From positions 1 through 30,651 of the forward strand of contig JBKJMN010000173.1 in assembly GCA_046596405.1 (NCBI GenBank): a stretch of DNA of 30,651 nt, written 5' to 3'. The notes beneath the pieces are model-generated. The model was not told where the DNA came from and did no database searches. It saw only the letters and a list, made by a program, of their open reading frames with translations. Source of the DNA: PALSA-1004 sp046596405 (GTDB taxonomy: Bacteria; Pseudomonadota; Gammaproteobacteria; Burkholderiales; SG8-41). Both the position numbers and the translations under genes were made by a program. This document shows, one piece after another, positions 24,218 through 30,651 of this stretch (the stretch's first letter is position 1; every line of letters starts with the position of its first letter).

Positions 24218-24937
24218 ATGAAACGCGCGCTCGTGACCGGCGGCAGCGGAGCGATCGGCGCGGCGATCTGCCGCCGCCTCTCGGCGGACGGATGCCACGT
24301 CTATGTGCATGCCAACGGCAATCTGGTTCGCGCGCAAACGGTGAGCGCGGAGATAACCGCGGCCGGCGGTTCGGCGCATGCGGTCGCATTCGACGTGACC
24401 GACCATGCCGCAACGGCGCACGCCGTGCAGGCGTTGCTAGCCGACGGCCCGATCCAGGTTATCGTCAACAACGCGGGCATCCACGACGATGCGGTGATGC
24501 CGGGGATGCGGGCAGACCAATGGTCGCGCGTACTGGCCGTGTCGCTCGACGGATTTTTCAATGTGACGCAGCCGCTGCTCATGCCGATGATCGGCACCCG
24601 CTGGGGCCGCATAGTCAACGTATCATCGGTCGCGGCACTTGCCGGCAACCGCGGGCAGACCAACTATGCCGCGGCCAAGGCCGGGCTGCATGGCGCGACC
24701 AAGTCGCTCGCGCTCGAACTGGCGAGCCGCGGCATCACGGTCAACGCGATCGCGCCGGGCATCATTGCGTCGCCCATGAGCGCCGGTGCATTCAGCAAAA
24801 CGCTGATCGATCAGCTCGTGCCGATGAAGCGCGCGGGCACCCCCGAGGAGGTCGCGGACCTCGCCGCCTATCTGGCGTCCGACCGCGCCGGATATATTTC
24901 CGGCCAGATCATTTCGATCAACGGCGCGATGATCTGA
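24218..24937 (+). CDS. 3-ketoacyl-ACP reductase (ApeQ/FabG-like)
   Basis: A 239-residue short-chain dehydrogenase. TGGSGAIG binds the nucleotide, NNAG is at 84-87, and the catalytic Ser137, Tyr150 and Lys154 are in place. Predicted NADPH-dependent reduction of the 3-keto intermediate during polyene extension. GGAGG at 24206-24210 lies 7 nt before the ATG at 24218; an adjacent ATG at 24215 would add one Met. In known clusters a ketosynthase usually flanks this gene; here the next gene is on the other strand and overlaps its end by 20 bp. Confidence 0.92.
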   Translation: MKRALVTGGSGAIGAAICRRLSADGCHVYVHANGNLVRAQTVSAEITAAGGSAHAVAFDVTDHAATAHAVQALLADGPIQVIVNNAGIHDDAVMPGMRADQWSRVLAVSLDGFFNVTQPLLMPMIGTRWGRIVNVSSVAALAGNRGQTNYAAAKAGLHGATKSLALELASRGITVNAIAPGIIASPMSAGAFSKTLIDQLVPMKRAGTPEEVADLAAYLASDRAGYISGQIISINGAMI

Positions 24938-25700
24938 GAAACCGGCGTTTCGCCCTGCCCGCGAGCAGCAGCGGCAGCCGGAACACGAACTCGACCAGCA
25001 GCCGCAGGTTCATCCAAATCAGGCGCGCGTTGTCGCGCAGATAATTGAAATGCGAAACACCGCCTTGCGCGGCGGTGAAATATCTGACCGGCGCGGCCAT
25101 TTGAATCGGCTGCAGGCCGCGCCAGCACAGGCGCACCGCGGCTTCCGGCTCGAAGTCGAAGTGCCGCATCCCGCGGCGCCGCTCCATGATGTCGCGCAAA
25201 GGCGCGACCGGATAAACGCGAAAGCCGAACAGCGCATCGCCGATCCCGCGCCAGAGCGTCTGCAGACTGGCGAGGCCGTTGGAGAGCTTGCGTCCGTAGA
25301 CACGCAGTTTCGGCGCGCTGGCATCGAAGATCGGCTGGCCGAAGATCACGGCTTGCGGATGCGTGCGCGAGATGGCCATGAAATCCGGAATCAACGCGGC
25401 CGGATGTTGGCCGTCGGCGTCCATCGTGAGCACGTGCGTAAAGCCGGCCGCCGCCGCCTCGCGCAACGCGTGCAGCACCGCCGCACCCTTGCCCTGGTTG
25501 TGCGCCAGCACGAGTACTTTGACCTGCGCGTCGCCGGCGGTCTCCGCCAGCAACGCCGCGGTGCTGCCGTCGGTGCTGCCGTCGATCACGATCCATACCG
25601 GTTGCCAGTAGCGCCTCGCATCGCGCACGGTTTCCAGCAATTTGGGACCCGTGTTATAGCTCGGAATAAGCACTAAATGCGAAACGGCCGGAACGGTCAT
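24918..25700 (-). CDS. Family 2 glycosyltransferase
   Basis: A 260-residue GT2-fold enzyme: LVLIPSYNTGPKLLETV, WIVIDGSTDGS, and the metal-binding MDADGQHP, followed by a helical C-terminus with a hydrophobic stretch (~225-250). It probably moves a sugar onto the pigment or its lipid. Start overlaps the end of the acyltransferase gene as ATGA. Together these two correspond to the glycosyltransferase and acyltransferase functions fused in ApeJ of other clusters, though this acyltransferase is of the PlsC type (inference). Confidence 0.88.
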   Translation of the reverse strand: MTVPAVSHLVLIPSYNTGPKLLETVRDARRYWQPVWIVIDGSTDGSTAALLAETAGDAQVKVLVLAHNQGKGAAVLHALREAAAAGFTHVLTMDADGQHPAALIPDFMAISRTHPQAVIFGQPIFDASAPKLRVYGRKLSNGLASLQTLWRGIGDALFGFRVYPVAPLRDIMERRRGMRHFDFEPEAAVRLCWRGLQPIQMAAPVRYFTAAQGGVSHFNYLRDNARLIWMNLRLLVEFVFRLPLLLAGRAKRRFLRSSRR

Positions 25701-26527
25701 GCGGCAGGCCTTCCGGCTGGTTGAGGCGACTCGGGGTGGACGGCGGATGCCATCGCGCCGCGATGATAGCGCTCCATATCGGCGACCGCCGATTTTACTT
25801 CTCCGTTGACTTCAAAGCGTTGGCCCAGGCGCACGCGGTACACGAGTGGAAACGCCGGTTTCCGGTATAGCGGCCAGCCCTTGCCGAGGAACAAGGAGTT
25901 GGTCTCGATGAACACGGTCTGCACGGGCACGCCCGCCATTTTTGCGATCAGCGCATAACCGCCCTTGAAATGGTAACGGTTCGTGTGCAGGGTCCGCGTG
26001 CCTTCGGGAAACATCAGCAGTTGATTGCCGGCGTGCAAAGTCGCGACGGCGGACCGGATCATCTTCAACGGCGGAGTATCGCTTATGTACGCGGCCAGCC
26101 GGGCGCTGCCGCCGAGGATCGGGTTGTCCTGAATGCTCGCTTTCATGATGCAGATGACACGCGGCAAACGCGAGCCGACCAGCACCGCATCGAGCAGCGT
26201 TGGATGATTCGGCGCAATGATCAAAGCACCGTCGCCGCGCAGCGCATCGAGTTCCCCGAGATCGAGCTTGACCAGACCGCTCGCCTTCAGCACGGCCAGA
26301 TACCAGCGGAACATCAGCATGAGCGTGTATTGGCCCAGACGCGTGCCGAAATCGCGCGGCAACAGCGGATAGAGCAGCGAGGCGATCGCGCTCCACGAAA
26401 AGAAAGCGACGGTGAAGAGCAGCAACCCGCCGTACAGGACGATGCATTCATAGGGGTAGCGGATCCACCCGATGATGCGATTACGCGGGCCTGTTGCCAT
26501 CCAGGCCGCCGTCGACGAAACGCGCAT
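25697..26527 (-). CDS. PlsC-type 1-acyl-glycerol-phosphate acyltransferase family protein
   Basis: A 276-residue membrane-bound acyltransferase with two N-terminal hydrophobic stretches (~28-57), NHPTLLD (His108, Asp113) and FPEGTRT (173-179), the two signature motifs of the PlsC branch. It could acylate the glycosylated pigment or a glycerol head group. Lies 12 bp after the chorismatase gene; only a weak SD precedes the ATG. Confidence 0.87.
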   Translation of the reverse strand: MRVSSTAAWMATGPRNRIIGWIRYPYECIVLYGGLLLFTVAFFSWSAIASLLYPLLPRDFGTRLGQYTLMLMFRWYLAVLKASGLVKLDLGELDALRGDGALIIAPNHPTLLDAVLVGSRLPRVICIMKASIQDNPILGGSARLAAYISDTPPLKMIRSAVATLHAGNQLLMFPEGTRTLHTNRYHFKGGYALIAKMAGVPVQTVFIETNSLFLGKGWPLYRKPAFPLVYRVRLGQRFEVNGEVKSAVADMERYHRGAMASAVHPESPQPAGRPAA

Positions 26528-26539
26528 GGTTAAATCGCT

Positions 26540-27616
26540 TCAGAGCGCCGGCGCGGATTCGTTCAGACACGCCGCCTCGACTTCGATCAGGAGATCGGCG
26601 CGGCAAATATCCGCCTGCAGATACGCAATCGTAGTTGCGGGTCCGAAGGCCTGCGTCAGGCAGGCCTGCGCCATTGCAAGGTCGCCCGGCCGCCGCAGAT
26701 AGGCTTTGAGGAACAGGCGGGCGCGCGGGCCCGCCGCCTCAAGGCCGGCGGATTGGGCGTGCGCTATGACGGCGAGCAGGTTCGCCACGGTCTCGCGCGC
26801 TTGCGCGGGCGCGTCGCCCGCATGCACCGTGGCATGACCGACGATACTGGAGGTACCCGAGACAAACAGCTGGCGTTCGCCGGCTGTCCCCATCAGCATC
26901 GCGCGCGCGAATGTCGGGCTGCGCGGGCCGTACTGCGCGGGATAGTTGAAGGCGCTGATCTGCCGCGGGTTCTCGATGAGTTGCCCGGCCTGCTTTGCCG
27001 CCAGAAAATAAACGGTCAGTTGCGTTCCGCGGCTGCCCAGCGCGCTCGCGGCGGGCGTATCCGTGCCGATGATCCGGCCGTGCGCGGAAAATGCATCGTG
27101 GCGGCCCACGTTAAACCGCGCATAGCGCTCGAGTCCGTCGTCATCCGCGTTGATCTGCGGCACATAATTCCACGCGCGCAACAGGTGGCGATAACCGCAG
27201 CGGTCGATGAAAGCGAAAATGCGGCTGTACGCAGCGTAGGTCGCGGCATCGAGCTTGCAATCGAGTTCAACCTGCAGGCAGCCAAACAGGATGTCGGCGT
27301 TGCGCGCGGCAGTGATTCCCGCCGTGGTTTCGCGCACGACCGGTTGCGCGGACGTCCAGACTTCGAACATCGCTTCGCCATCGAGAACCGGCATATCGAC
27401 CCACGCATACGGGCACTCGCGCGCACTGACGTCCGGGCGCACGGCACCGAACGCGACCGCGCCGAGCAGCCGTCCCGCGTAATTCGACTGGTGCTCCAGG
27501 AACTGCGCCGGCGTCAGAAAACTCAACGCGAACGGCGCCGCGCGGGTGGCCGCGCCGCTCACTCCGGGGTCGGTCCGACGGGGAAGGTGTGCAGCATTTG
27601 CCTGCGTTTTTTCCAT
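26540..27616 (-). CDS. xanB2: Chorismatase (XanB2 / FkbO / Hyg5 family)
   Basis: A 358-residue protein related to the chorismatases that split chorismate into 3- and/or 4-hydroxybenzoate and pyruvate. In Xanthomonas, XanB2 supplies the aryl starter of xanthomonadin. Supporting segments are CPYAWVDMPVLDGEAMFEVW, HLLRAWNYVPQIN, ARFNVGRHDAF, GTQLTVYFLA, QISAFNYPAQYGPRSPTFARAM, FVSGTSSIVGHATVH, and C-terminal LLIEVEA with Glu345 and Glu347, one of which should be catalytic. No strong SD is seen; its start overlaps the halogenase remnant by 58 bp, so it may be translated by coupling. The first ~30 residues are uncertain. Confidence 0.88.
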   Translation of the reverse strand: MEKTQANAAHLPRRTDPGVSGAATRAAPFALSFLTPAQFLEHQSNYAGRLLGAVAFGAVRPDVSARECPYAWVDMPVLDGEAMFEVWTSAQPVVRETTAGITAARNADILFGCLQVELDCKLDAATYAAYSRIFAFIDRCGYRHLLRAWNYVPQINADDDGLERYARFNVGRHDAFSAHGRIIGTDTPAASALGSRGTQLTVYFLAAKQAGQLIENPRQISAFNYPAQYGPRSPTFARAMLMGTAGERQLFVSGTSSIVGHATVHAGDAPAQARETVANLLAVIAHAQSAGLEAAGPRARLFLKAYLRRPGDLAMAQACLTQAFGPATTIAYLQADICRADLLIEVEAACLNESAPAL

Positions 27617-27912
27617 GCGCTCATCGTTCTGCGGGGATTGAAAAGGTTTCTCAGGTAGTACACGACCTTGAATGCTAGCAGCCGCGAGCCAAGCGGGGTG
27701 GTGCGAAAAACTTTCTCGACCGGCGGAAAATCGGTCGGCCGCAGGGATTCGTCGATATGGAAGCGGGGGTGCCGCGCTTTTTCGCTCAATACGACATCTC
27801 GTCCGCGTGCGGCCGGCAACGCTGCAATCTTCGCGCCCCCGGGGCGGCCGCCCAGCACCGGAAAGTCACACTGCTCAACCGTCTGTTGCGCCGCGTTAGC
27901 GGGGTGCTGCAT
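27559..27912 (-). pseudogene. Remnant of a flavin-dependent (tryptophan-type) halogenase
   Basis: A 117-residue frame whose first ~60 residues match the FAD-binding start of flavin halogenases (GARGRDVVL-like strand, then EKARHPRFHIDESLRP) and whose last ~55 match the C-terminus (FRTTPLGSRLLAFKVVYYLR, NPRRTMSAWKKRR). The ~350 residues between, including the halogenation active site, are absent: an in-frame internal deletion. The nucleotide-binding GxGxxG reads GGRPGG, so the third Gly is lost. An SD (GGAGG at 27922-27926, 9 nt before the ATG) remains. Intact relatives of ~400-550 residues occur in halogenated aryl-polyene clusters. Not likely to be active; may persist because it leads translation into the chorismatase gene. 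Confidence 0.8.
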
Positions 27913-27932
27913 GGGCCAATACCTCCAGTCTC

Positions 27933-27975
27933 AGATTACCGTGCAGCTCTTACGCGACACTGTACTCTAACGCAC
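27933..27975 (-). promoter_or_regulatory. Degenerate dyad plus weak -10, halogenase-chorismatase arm (site H)
   Basis: GTACT-CTAA-CGCAC at 27962-27975, one mismatch to the dyad consensus; the minus strand has TAATCT at 27933-27938, 23 bp away (T1, A2 and T6 match). The weakest member of the set. Confidence 0.3.
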
Positions 27976-28034
27976 ACAATCGCAGGCAATAACATCGCTG
28001 CGCGAACACCCGTTGTGCAGGCCGGCGATTTGCG

Positions 28035-28361
28035 CTAGCGCGGCCGCTGCGGCGTTTGCGCGCGCAGGCTGCCCAGTTGCGCTTCGAGCTCGTGTATGCG
28101 ATCGAGCAGCGAGACGATCAGCGCGACCCCATGCGGCTCGAGATCGAAACTTACCCGTAAGCGGTAGGCGGTGCGGATCGTCAGCAGGCACTTGCCGTTG
28201 AAAATCCACGGCGAAGAGTCCGGATCGACCGGCATTACCGCGCCGAATTCGACGAGTTCGCGCACGTCCGACTCGTGGACGCCAGCAAGTTCCGCGAGCT
28301 GCGCCAGCGAGAACCGGGTGTCTTCGGTCAGCCATACCGCTTCAGCCTGATCAGGGTTCAC
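28035..28361 (-). CDS. cbpM: CbpM-type chaperone modulator
   Basis: A 108-residue MerR-like protein: winged-helix segment FSLAQLAELAGVHESDVRELVEFG, then a C-terminal coiled-coil (SLLDRIHELEAQLGSL). CbpM binds the J-domain of CbpA and restrains its co-chaperone and DNA-binding activity. The start is GTG at 28359-28361 with an unusually complete SD, TAAGGAGGTGA (28376-28366). It follows cbpA after 55 bp, which hold a hairpin. Not expected to bind DNA as a classical MerR regulator. Confidence 0.9.
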   Translation of the reverse strand: MNPDQAEAVWLTEDTRFSLAQLAELAGVHESDVRELVEFGAVMPVDPDSSPWIFNGKCLLTIRTAYRLRVSFDLEPHGVALIVSLLDRIHELEAQLGSLRAQTPQRPR

Positions 28362-28377
28362 GTTTTCACCTCCTTAG

Positions 28378-28425
28378 AGTCCGTAACTTGCTGCAACGTC
28401 CACGTGTTTCATTCTGTTACGGACT
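28378..28425 (-). other. Inverted repeat between cbpA and cbpM
   Basis: Perfect 10-bp arms AGTCCGTAAC (28378-28387) and GTTACGGACT (28416-28425), 28 nt apart. The upstream arm contains the cbpA stop codon and the downstream arm ends one base before the cbpM SD. In mRNA it would form a stem-loop at the gene junction. No T-run immediately follows, so it is not a standard terminator. Confidence 0.75.
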
Positions 28426-29358
28426 TTTAAAATGCGCGCGCGGATTGAACGTCGAGGCTTCGGCCAGTTGCCTGAAGAGCTCGCGTTCGCGTTCGCCGGC
28501 CGCGGCGGGCACGACGATTTGCGCGATGGCGAAAAGATCGCCGTTGGTGCCGCCGGGTTTCGGCATCCCGCGCCCGGTTAGCCGCAATTGCCGCCCGGCA
28601 TGGGTGTCGGGCGGCACCTTCAGCCGCACCGTGCCGCCCATCGTCGGCACCTCAATCGACGCGCCGAGGACCGCTTCCCACGGCGCGAGCGGCAGGTCGA
28701 GATACAGATCGTGGCCGCTCACGCGAAAGAGCGGATGCGGATGCAATGCGACATTGATATAAAGATCGCCGTCGCGTCCGCCATTCACGCCCTTGCCGCC
28801 GCGGCCGGCGAGACGCAGGCGCTGCCCGTCCGCGGCGCCCTGGGGAATGCGGACCTTGAAAGTGCGCGGCACCCGCCGCAACTGCCCTTTCCCGTCGGGC
28901 TCGGGCACGCTCAAGTTGAGCTCGACTTCGGTCCCGCGATACGCGTCCTCGAGGGAAACAGGCGCCGTCACTTCGTAGTCTTCGCCTGCCATGCGGAACT
29001 GTCCGCCGCCCTGGCCGCCGCCGCCGCGGCCGCGTCCAGCCAGACTGGCAAAAATATCGGCGAGATCGGCGTCATCGAACGAGAACTGTGAATCGCGGAA
29101 CTGACCGCCCCAATCGGGCGGCGGCTGGAAATCTTCACCCGGCCGGTGCGTGCCGAGCTGGTCGTAGGCCGCGCGCTTCTCCGGGTTCTTGAGCGTCTCG
29201 TACGCTTCAGCGACTTCCTTGAATTTTTCTTCCCCTTGCGGATCCTTCGACACGTCCGGGTGATATTTGTGCGCCAGCTTGCGATACGCTTTCTTGATGT
29301 CGTCCGCGTCCGCGCCGCGTTCGACGCCGAGGATGCCGTAGTAGTCTTTATATTTCAT
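28417..29358 (-). CDS. cbpA: CbpA/DnaJ-class co-chaperone
   Basis: A 313-residue DnaJ-like protein without a zinc-finger region. The J-domain (1-70) has HPD in HKYHPDVSKD; a Gly-rich linker (GRGRGGGGQGGGQF, ~110-123) leads to two beta-rich C-terminal domains (VSLEDAYRGTEVELNL; LYLDLPLAPWEAVLGA). Stimulates DnaK and, in E. coli, binds curved DNA in stationary phase. Poor SD. Coupled to cbpM. The dyad at 29462-29475 lies in its upstream region. Confidence 0.93.
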   Translation of the reverse strand: MKYKDYYGILGVERGADADDIKKAYRKLAHKYHPDVSKDPQGEEKFKEVAEAYETLKNPEKRAAYDQLGTHRPGEDFQPPPDWGGQFRDSQFSFDDADLADIFASLAGRGRGGGGQGGGQFRMAGEDYEVTAPVSLEDAYRGTEVELNLSVPEPDGKGQLRRVPRTFKVRIPQGAADGQRLRLAGRGGKGVNGGRDGDLYINVALHPHPLFRVSGHDLYLDLPLAPWEAVLGASIEVPTMGGTVRLKVPPDTHAGRQLRLTGRGMPKPGGTNGDLFAIAQIVVPAAAGERERELFRQLAEASTFNPRAHFKSP

Positions 29359-29432
29359 CTGGGGTGATCAGCGGATAGGCGCAAAAGGGTCGAGCGAAAG
29401 GAGTCAAGCAGCGCCGGCGCAGCGGCAAACGG

Positions 29433-29475
29433 ATAGTGATGCCCGCGCGCGGATCCGGTCGGTGCGTTGACGCAC
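29433..29475 (-). promoter_or_regulatory. Recurrent dyad plus weak -10, cbpA-cbpM (site G)
   Basis: TCGGTGCG-TTGA-CGCACCGA at 29459-29478: 8-bp perfect arms, the longest symmetry in the set (core 29462-29475). CACTAT at 29433-29438 on the minus strand is 23 bp away (3 of 6). Confidence 0.45.
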
Positions 29476-29536
29476 CGAGGAGCCGCGGCCCCGGAGAGCG
29501 CAGCGAAAACTTTCCTGAAGTTATGCACGGCAGTTG

Positions 29537-30433
29537 CTAGCGCTTGATCCCGGACAATTCCTCGAAGAGAAGTCCCATCGACGCGTTGTCAAGTTCCGCG
29601 CGGCCGGACGAGCACAGGGCAGCGAGCATTTGCGCACCCAGCGCGGTGACTGGCATGTACGACCCGCAGGCAACACCGGCGCCCAGTGCCAGCCTCATAT
29701 CCTTCAACATCAGATTCGAGCGAAAGCCCGGTGCCAGCGCGCCGTCGAGCAGGCGCTTGCCGTGGTTTTCGAGCACAAAGCTTTTGGCCGTGCCGCCCAT
29801 CAGCGCGTCGCGCACCTTGTAGGGGTCGATGTGCATTTTTTTCGCGAGCGCGAAGGCTTCGGCGACGCCCATCATCGTCGCGGTGTTCACGAGCTGGTTG
29901 CACGATTTGCACAACTGGCCCGCGCCGCTCGCGCCGATGTGCGTGAACGTCCTGCCGATCGCGTTGAACACCGGCATGCAGCGTTCGACGATCGCCGCAT
30001 CGCCGCCTATCATGCACGACAAGGTGCCGTCGATCGCGCCTTTCGGCCCGCCGCTGATCGGCGAGTCGATGAAGTGCGCACCTTTTTCGCTGACGCGCCG
30101 CGCAAAGTCGACCGTCGCGGTTGCCGAGATAGTGCTGCAGTCGATGACCACCGAATCTTTTTTGATTGTCTCAATGACCCCGTCATTGCCGAACAGCACT
30201 TTTTCGACATCGGGCGTATCGGGCACGCACAGCAGCACGACCTGTGCCGCGCGCGCAACCCCCGCGGGCGATCCACCTTCCCGGGCGCCGGCAACGACGA
30301 GTTCATCGACTTTGCCGCGGCTGCGGTTGTGCACCGTGACTTTGAATCCCGCTTTGAGCAGGTTCTTTGCCATCGCCGCCCCCATGATGCCCAATCCGAT
30401 GAATCCAAGCGGCGTGTTCGTCGTAACTGTCAT
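29537..30433 (-). CDS. 3-hydroxyisobutyrate dehydrogenase / tartronate semialdehyde reductase family
   Basis: A 298-residue NAD(P)-dependent beta-hydroxyacid dehydrogenase. It has the Rossmann motif GFIGLGIMGAAMAKNLLKAG, the substrate motif DSPISGGPKGA, and catalytic Lys in GAGQLCKSCNQLVNT. The signature fits 2-hydroxy-3-oxopropionate reductase (GarR/GlxR) or 3-hydroxyisobutyrate dehydrogenase; sequence alone does not decide. SD AGGGA lies 7-8 nt before the ATG. It diverges from a tricarboxylate-type binding protein gene, suggesting a small organic-acid uptake and use locus. Confidence 0.9.
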   Translation of the reverse strand: MTVTTNTPLGFIGLGIMGAAMAKNLLKAGFKVTVHNRSRGKVDELVVAGAREGGSPAGVARAAQVVLLCVPDTPDVEKVLFGNDGVIETIKKDSVVIDCSTISATATVDFARRVSEKGAHFIDSPISGGPKGAIDGTLSCMIGGDAAIVERCMPVFNAIGRTFTHIGASGAGQLCKSCNQLVNTATMMGVAEAFALAKKMHIDPYKVRDALMGGTAKSFVLENHGKRLLDGALAPGFRSNLMLKDMRLALGAGVACGSYMPVTALGAQMLAALCSSGRAELDNASMGLLFEELSGIKR

Positions 30434-30534
30434 TTGAATTCCCTGTTATTGTATGCGAGCGAATCGACAATTTAGAGCGAGTCTCCTCAATATACAAGCG
30501 AAAATCCACTTTGCCAGCCACGGATGTCATCTCC

Positions 30535-30651
30535 ATGAAAAACCTATTTGGACTCCTGCTCATCGCTTTATTGTTCGGCACTATGGTGCCCGCGCAAGCG
30601 CAGATTTATCCGGCGAAATCAGTGCGCATAATCGTCGGCTTCACTCCCGGC
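30535..30651 (+). CDS. Bug/TctC-type periplasmic substrate-binding protein (partial)
   Basis: The first 39 residues run to the window edge: signal peptide (MKNLFGLLLIALLFGTMVPA, cut after QAQ) then IYPAKSVRIIVGFTPG, the conserved start of mature tripartite tricarboxylate transporter receptors (Bug proteins), a family greatly expanded in betaproteobacteria. Ligand unknown, probably a carboxylate. The start codon is ATG at 30535 with no strong SD. Diverges from the dehydrogenase gene with 101 bp between. Confidence 0.88.
   Translation, partial: MKNLFGLLLIALLFGTMVPAQAQIYPAKSVRIIVGFTPG

Noticed and set aside
29511..29525. AACTT-TCCTG-AAGTT inverted repeat downstream of the dehydrogenase gene as a terminator
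   Set aside because: Only five mostly A-T pairs with a very short T tract; too weak to call.

Overview
The window reads as a chromosomal segment of a high-GC betaproteobacterium. I infer this from GC-rich third codon positions, a DUF1840 protein, a Bug/TctC-type periplasmic binding protein, a CbpA-CbpM pair, and an Mla system with a separate auxiliary lipoprotein. I see no tRNA, rRNA, transposase, phage gene or CRISPR array.

Layout. (1) 1-4467, minus strand: a signalling operon with a PAS-PAS hybrid histidine kinase, a GAF-GGDEF cyclase (GTGA overlap), a second GGDEF cyclase and the start of one more gene. (2) 4923-5704, plus strand: two tiny membrane proteins and a DUF1840 protein. (3) 5736-15151: an envelope block. 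It holds mlaC on the minus strand, a candidate small RNA, a small membrane protein, the plus-strand operon STAS-MlaE / MlaF / MlaD / auxiliary lipoprotein, and a minus-strand group of an OmpA-family protein, an AsmA-family protein and a phospholipase-D-type lipoprotein. (4) 15570-24937, plus strand: a tightly overlapped aryl-polyene (xanthomonadin-like) pigment operon with ACP, ApeG-like membrane protein, acyl-ACP ligase, dehydratase, LpxL-type acyltransferase, LolA-like carrier, MMPL exporter, alpha/beta hydrolase, polysaccharide deacetylase, second dehydratase and ketoreductase. Facing it on the minus strand (24918-27912) are a GT2 glycosyltransferase, a PlsC-type acyltransferase, a XanB2-like chorismatase (supplier of the hydroxybenzoate starter) and the remnant of a flavin-dependent halogenase. 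No ketosynthase is present in the window. (5) 28035-30651: cbpM-cbpA, a 3-hydroxyisobutyrate-dehydrogenase-family gene, and the start of a tricarboxylate-transporter binding protein gene.

Two non-coding observations stand out. First, a dyad GTRCG-N4-CGYAC (best copies TGTGCG-N4-CGCACA) recurs only between genes, seven exact copies plus two with one mismatch. In nearly every case a -10-like hexamer lies 21-23 bp from it, the geometry of a class II CRP/FNR-type activator site near -41.5. The sites precede the kinase operon, mlaC, mlaE, the small membrane gene, the ompA-like gene, the pigment operon, the chorismatase arm and cbpA. Second, one such site (6642-6655) with a GATAAT hexamer drives straight into a Rho-independent terminator about 80 nt downstream. 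The predicted RNA (about 6607 to 6526, minus) folds as two hairpins and shows a CCUCU-containing loop, so it looks like an undescribed trans-acting sRNA in the same regulon.

All calls come from reading the sequence; no database search was run.
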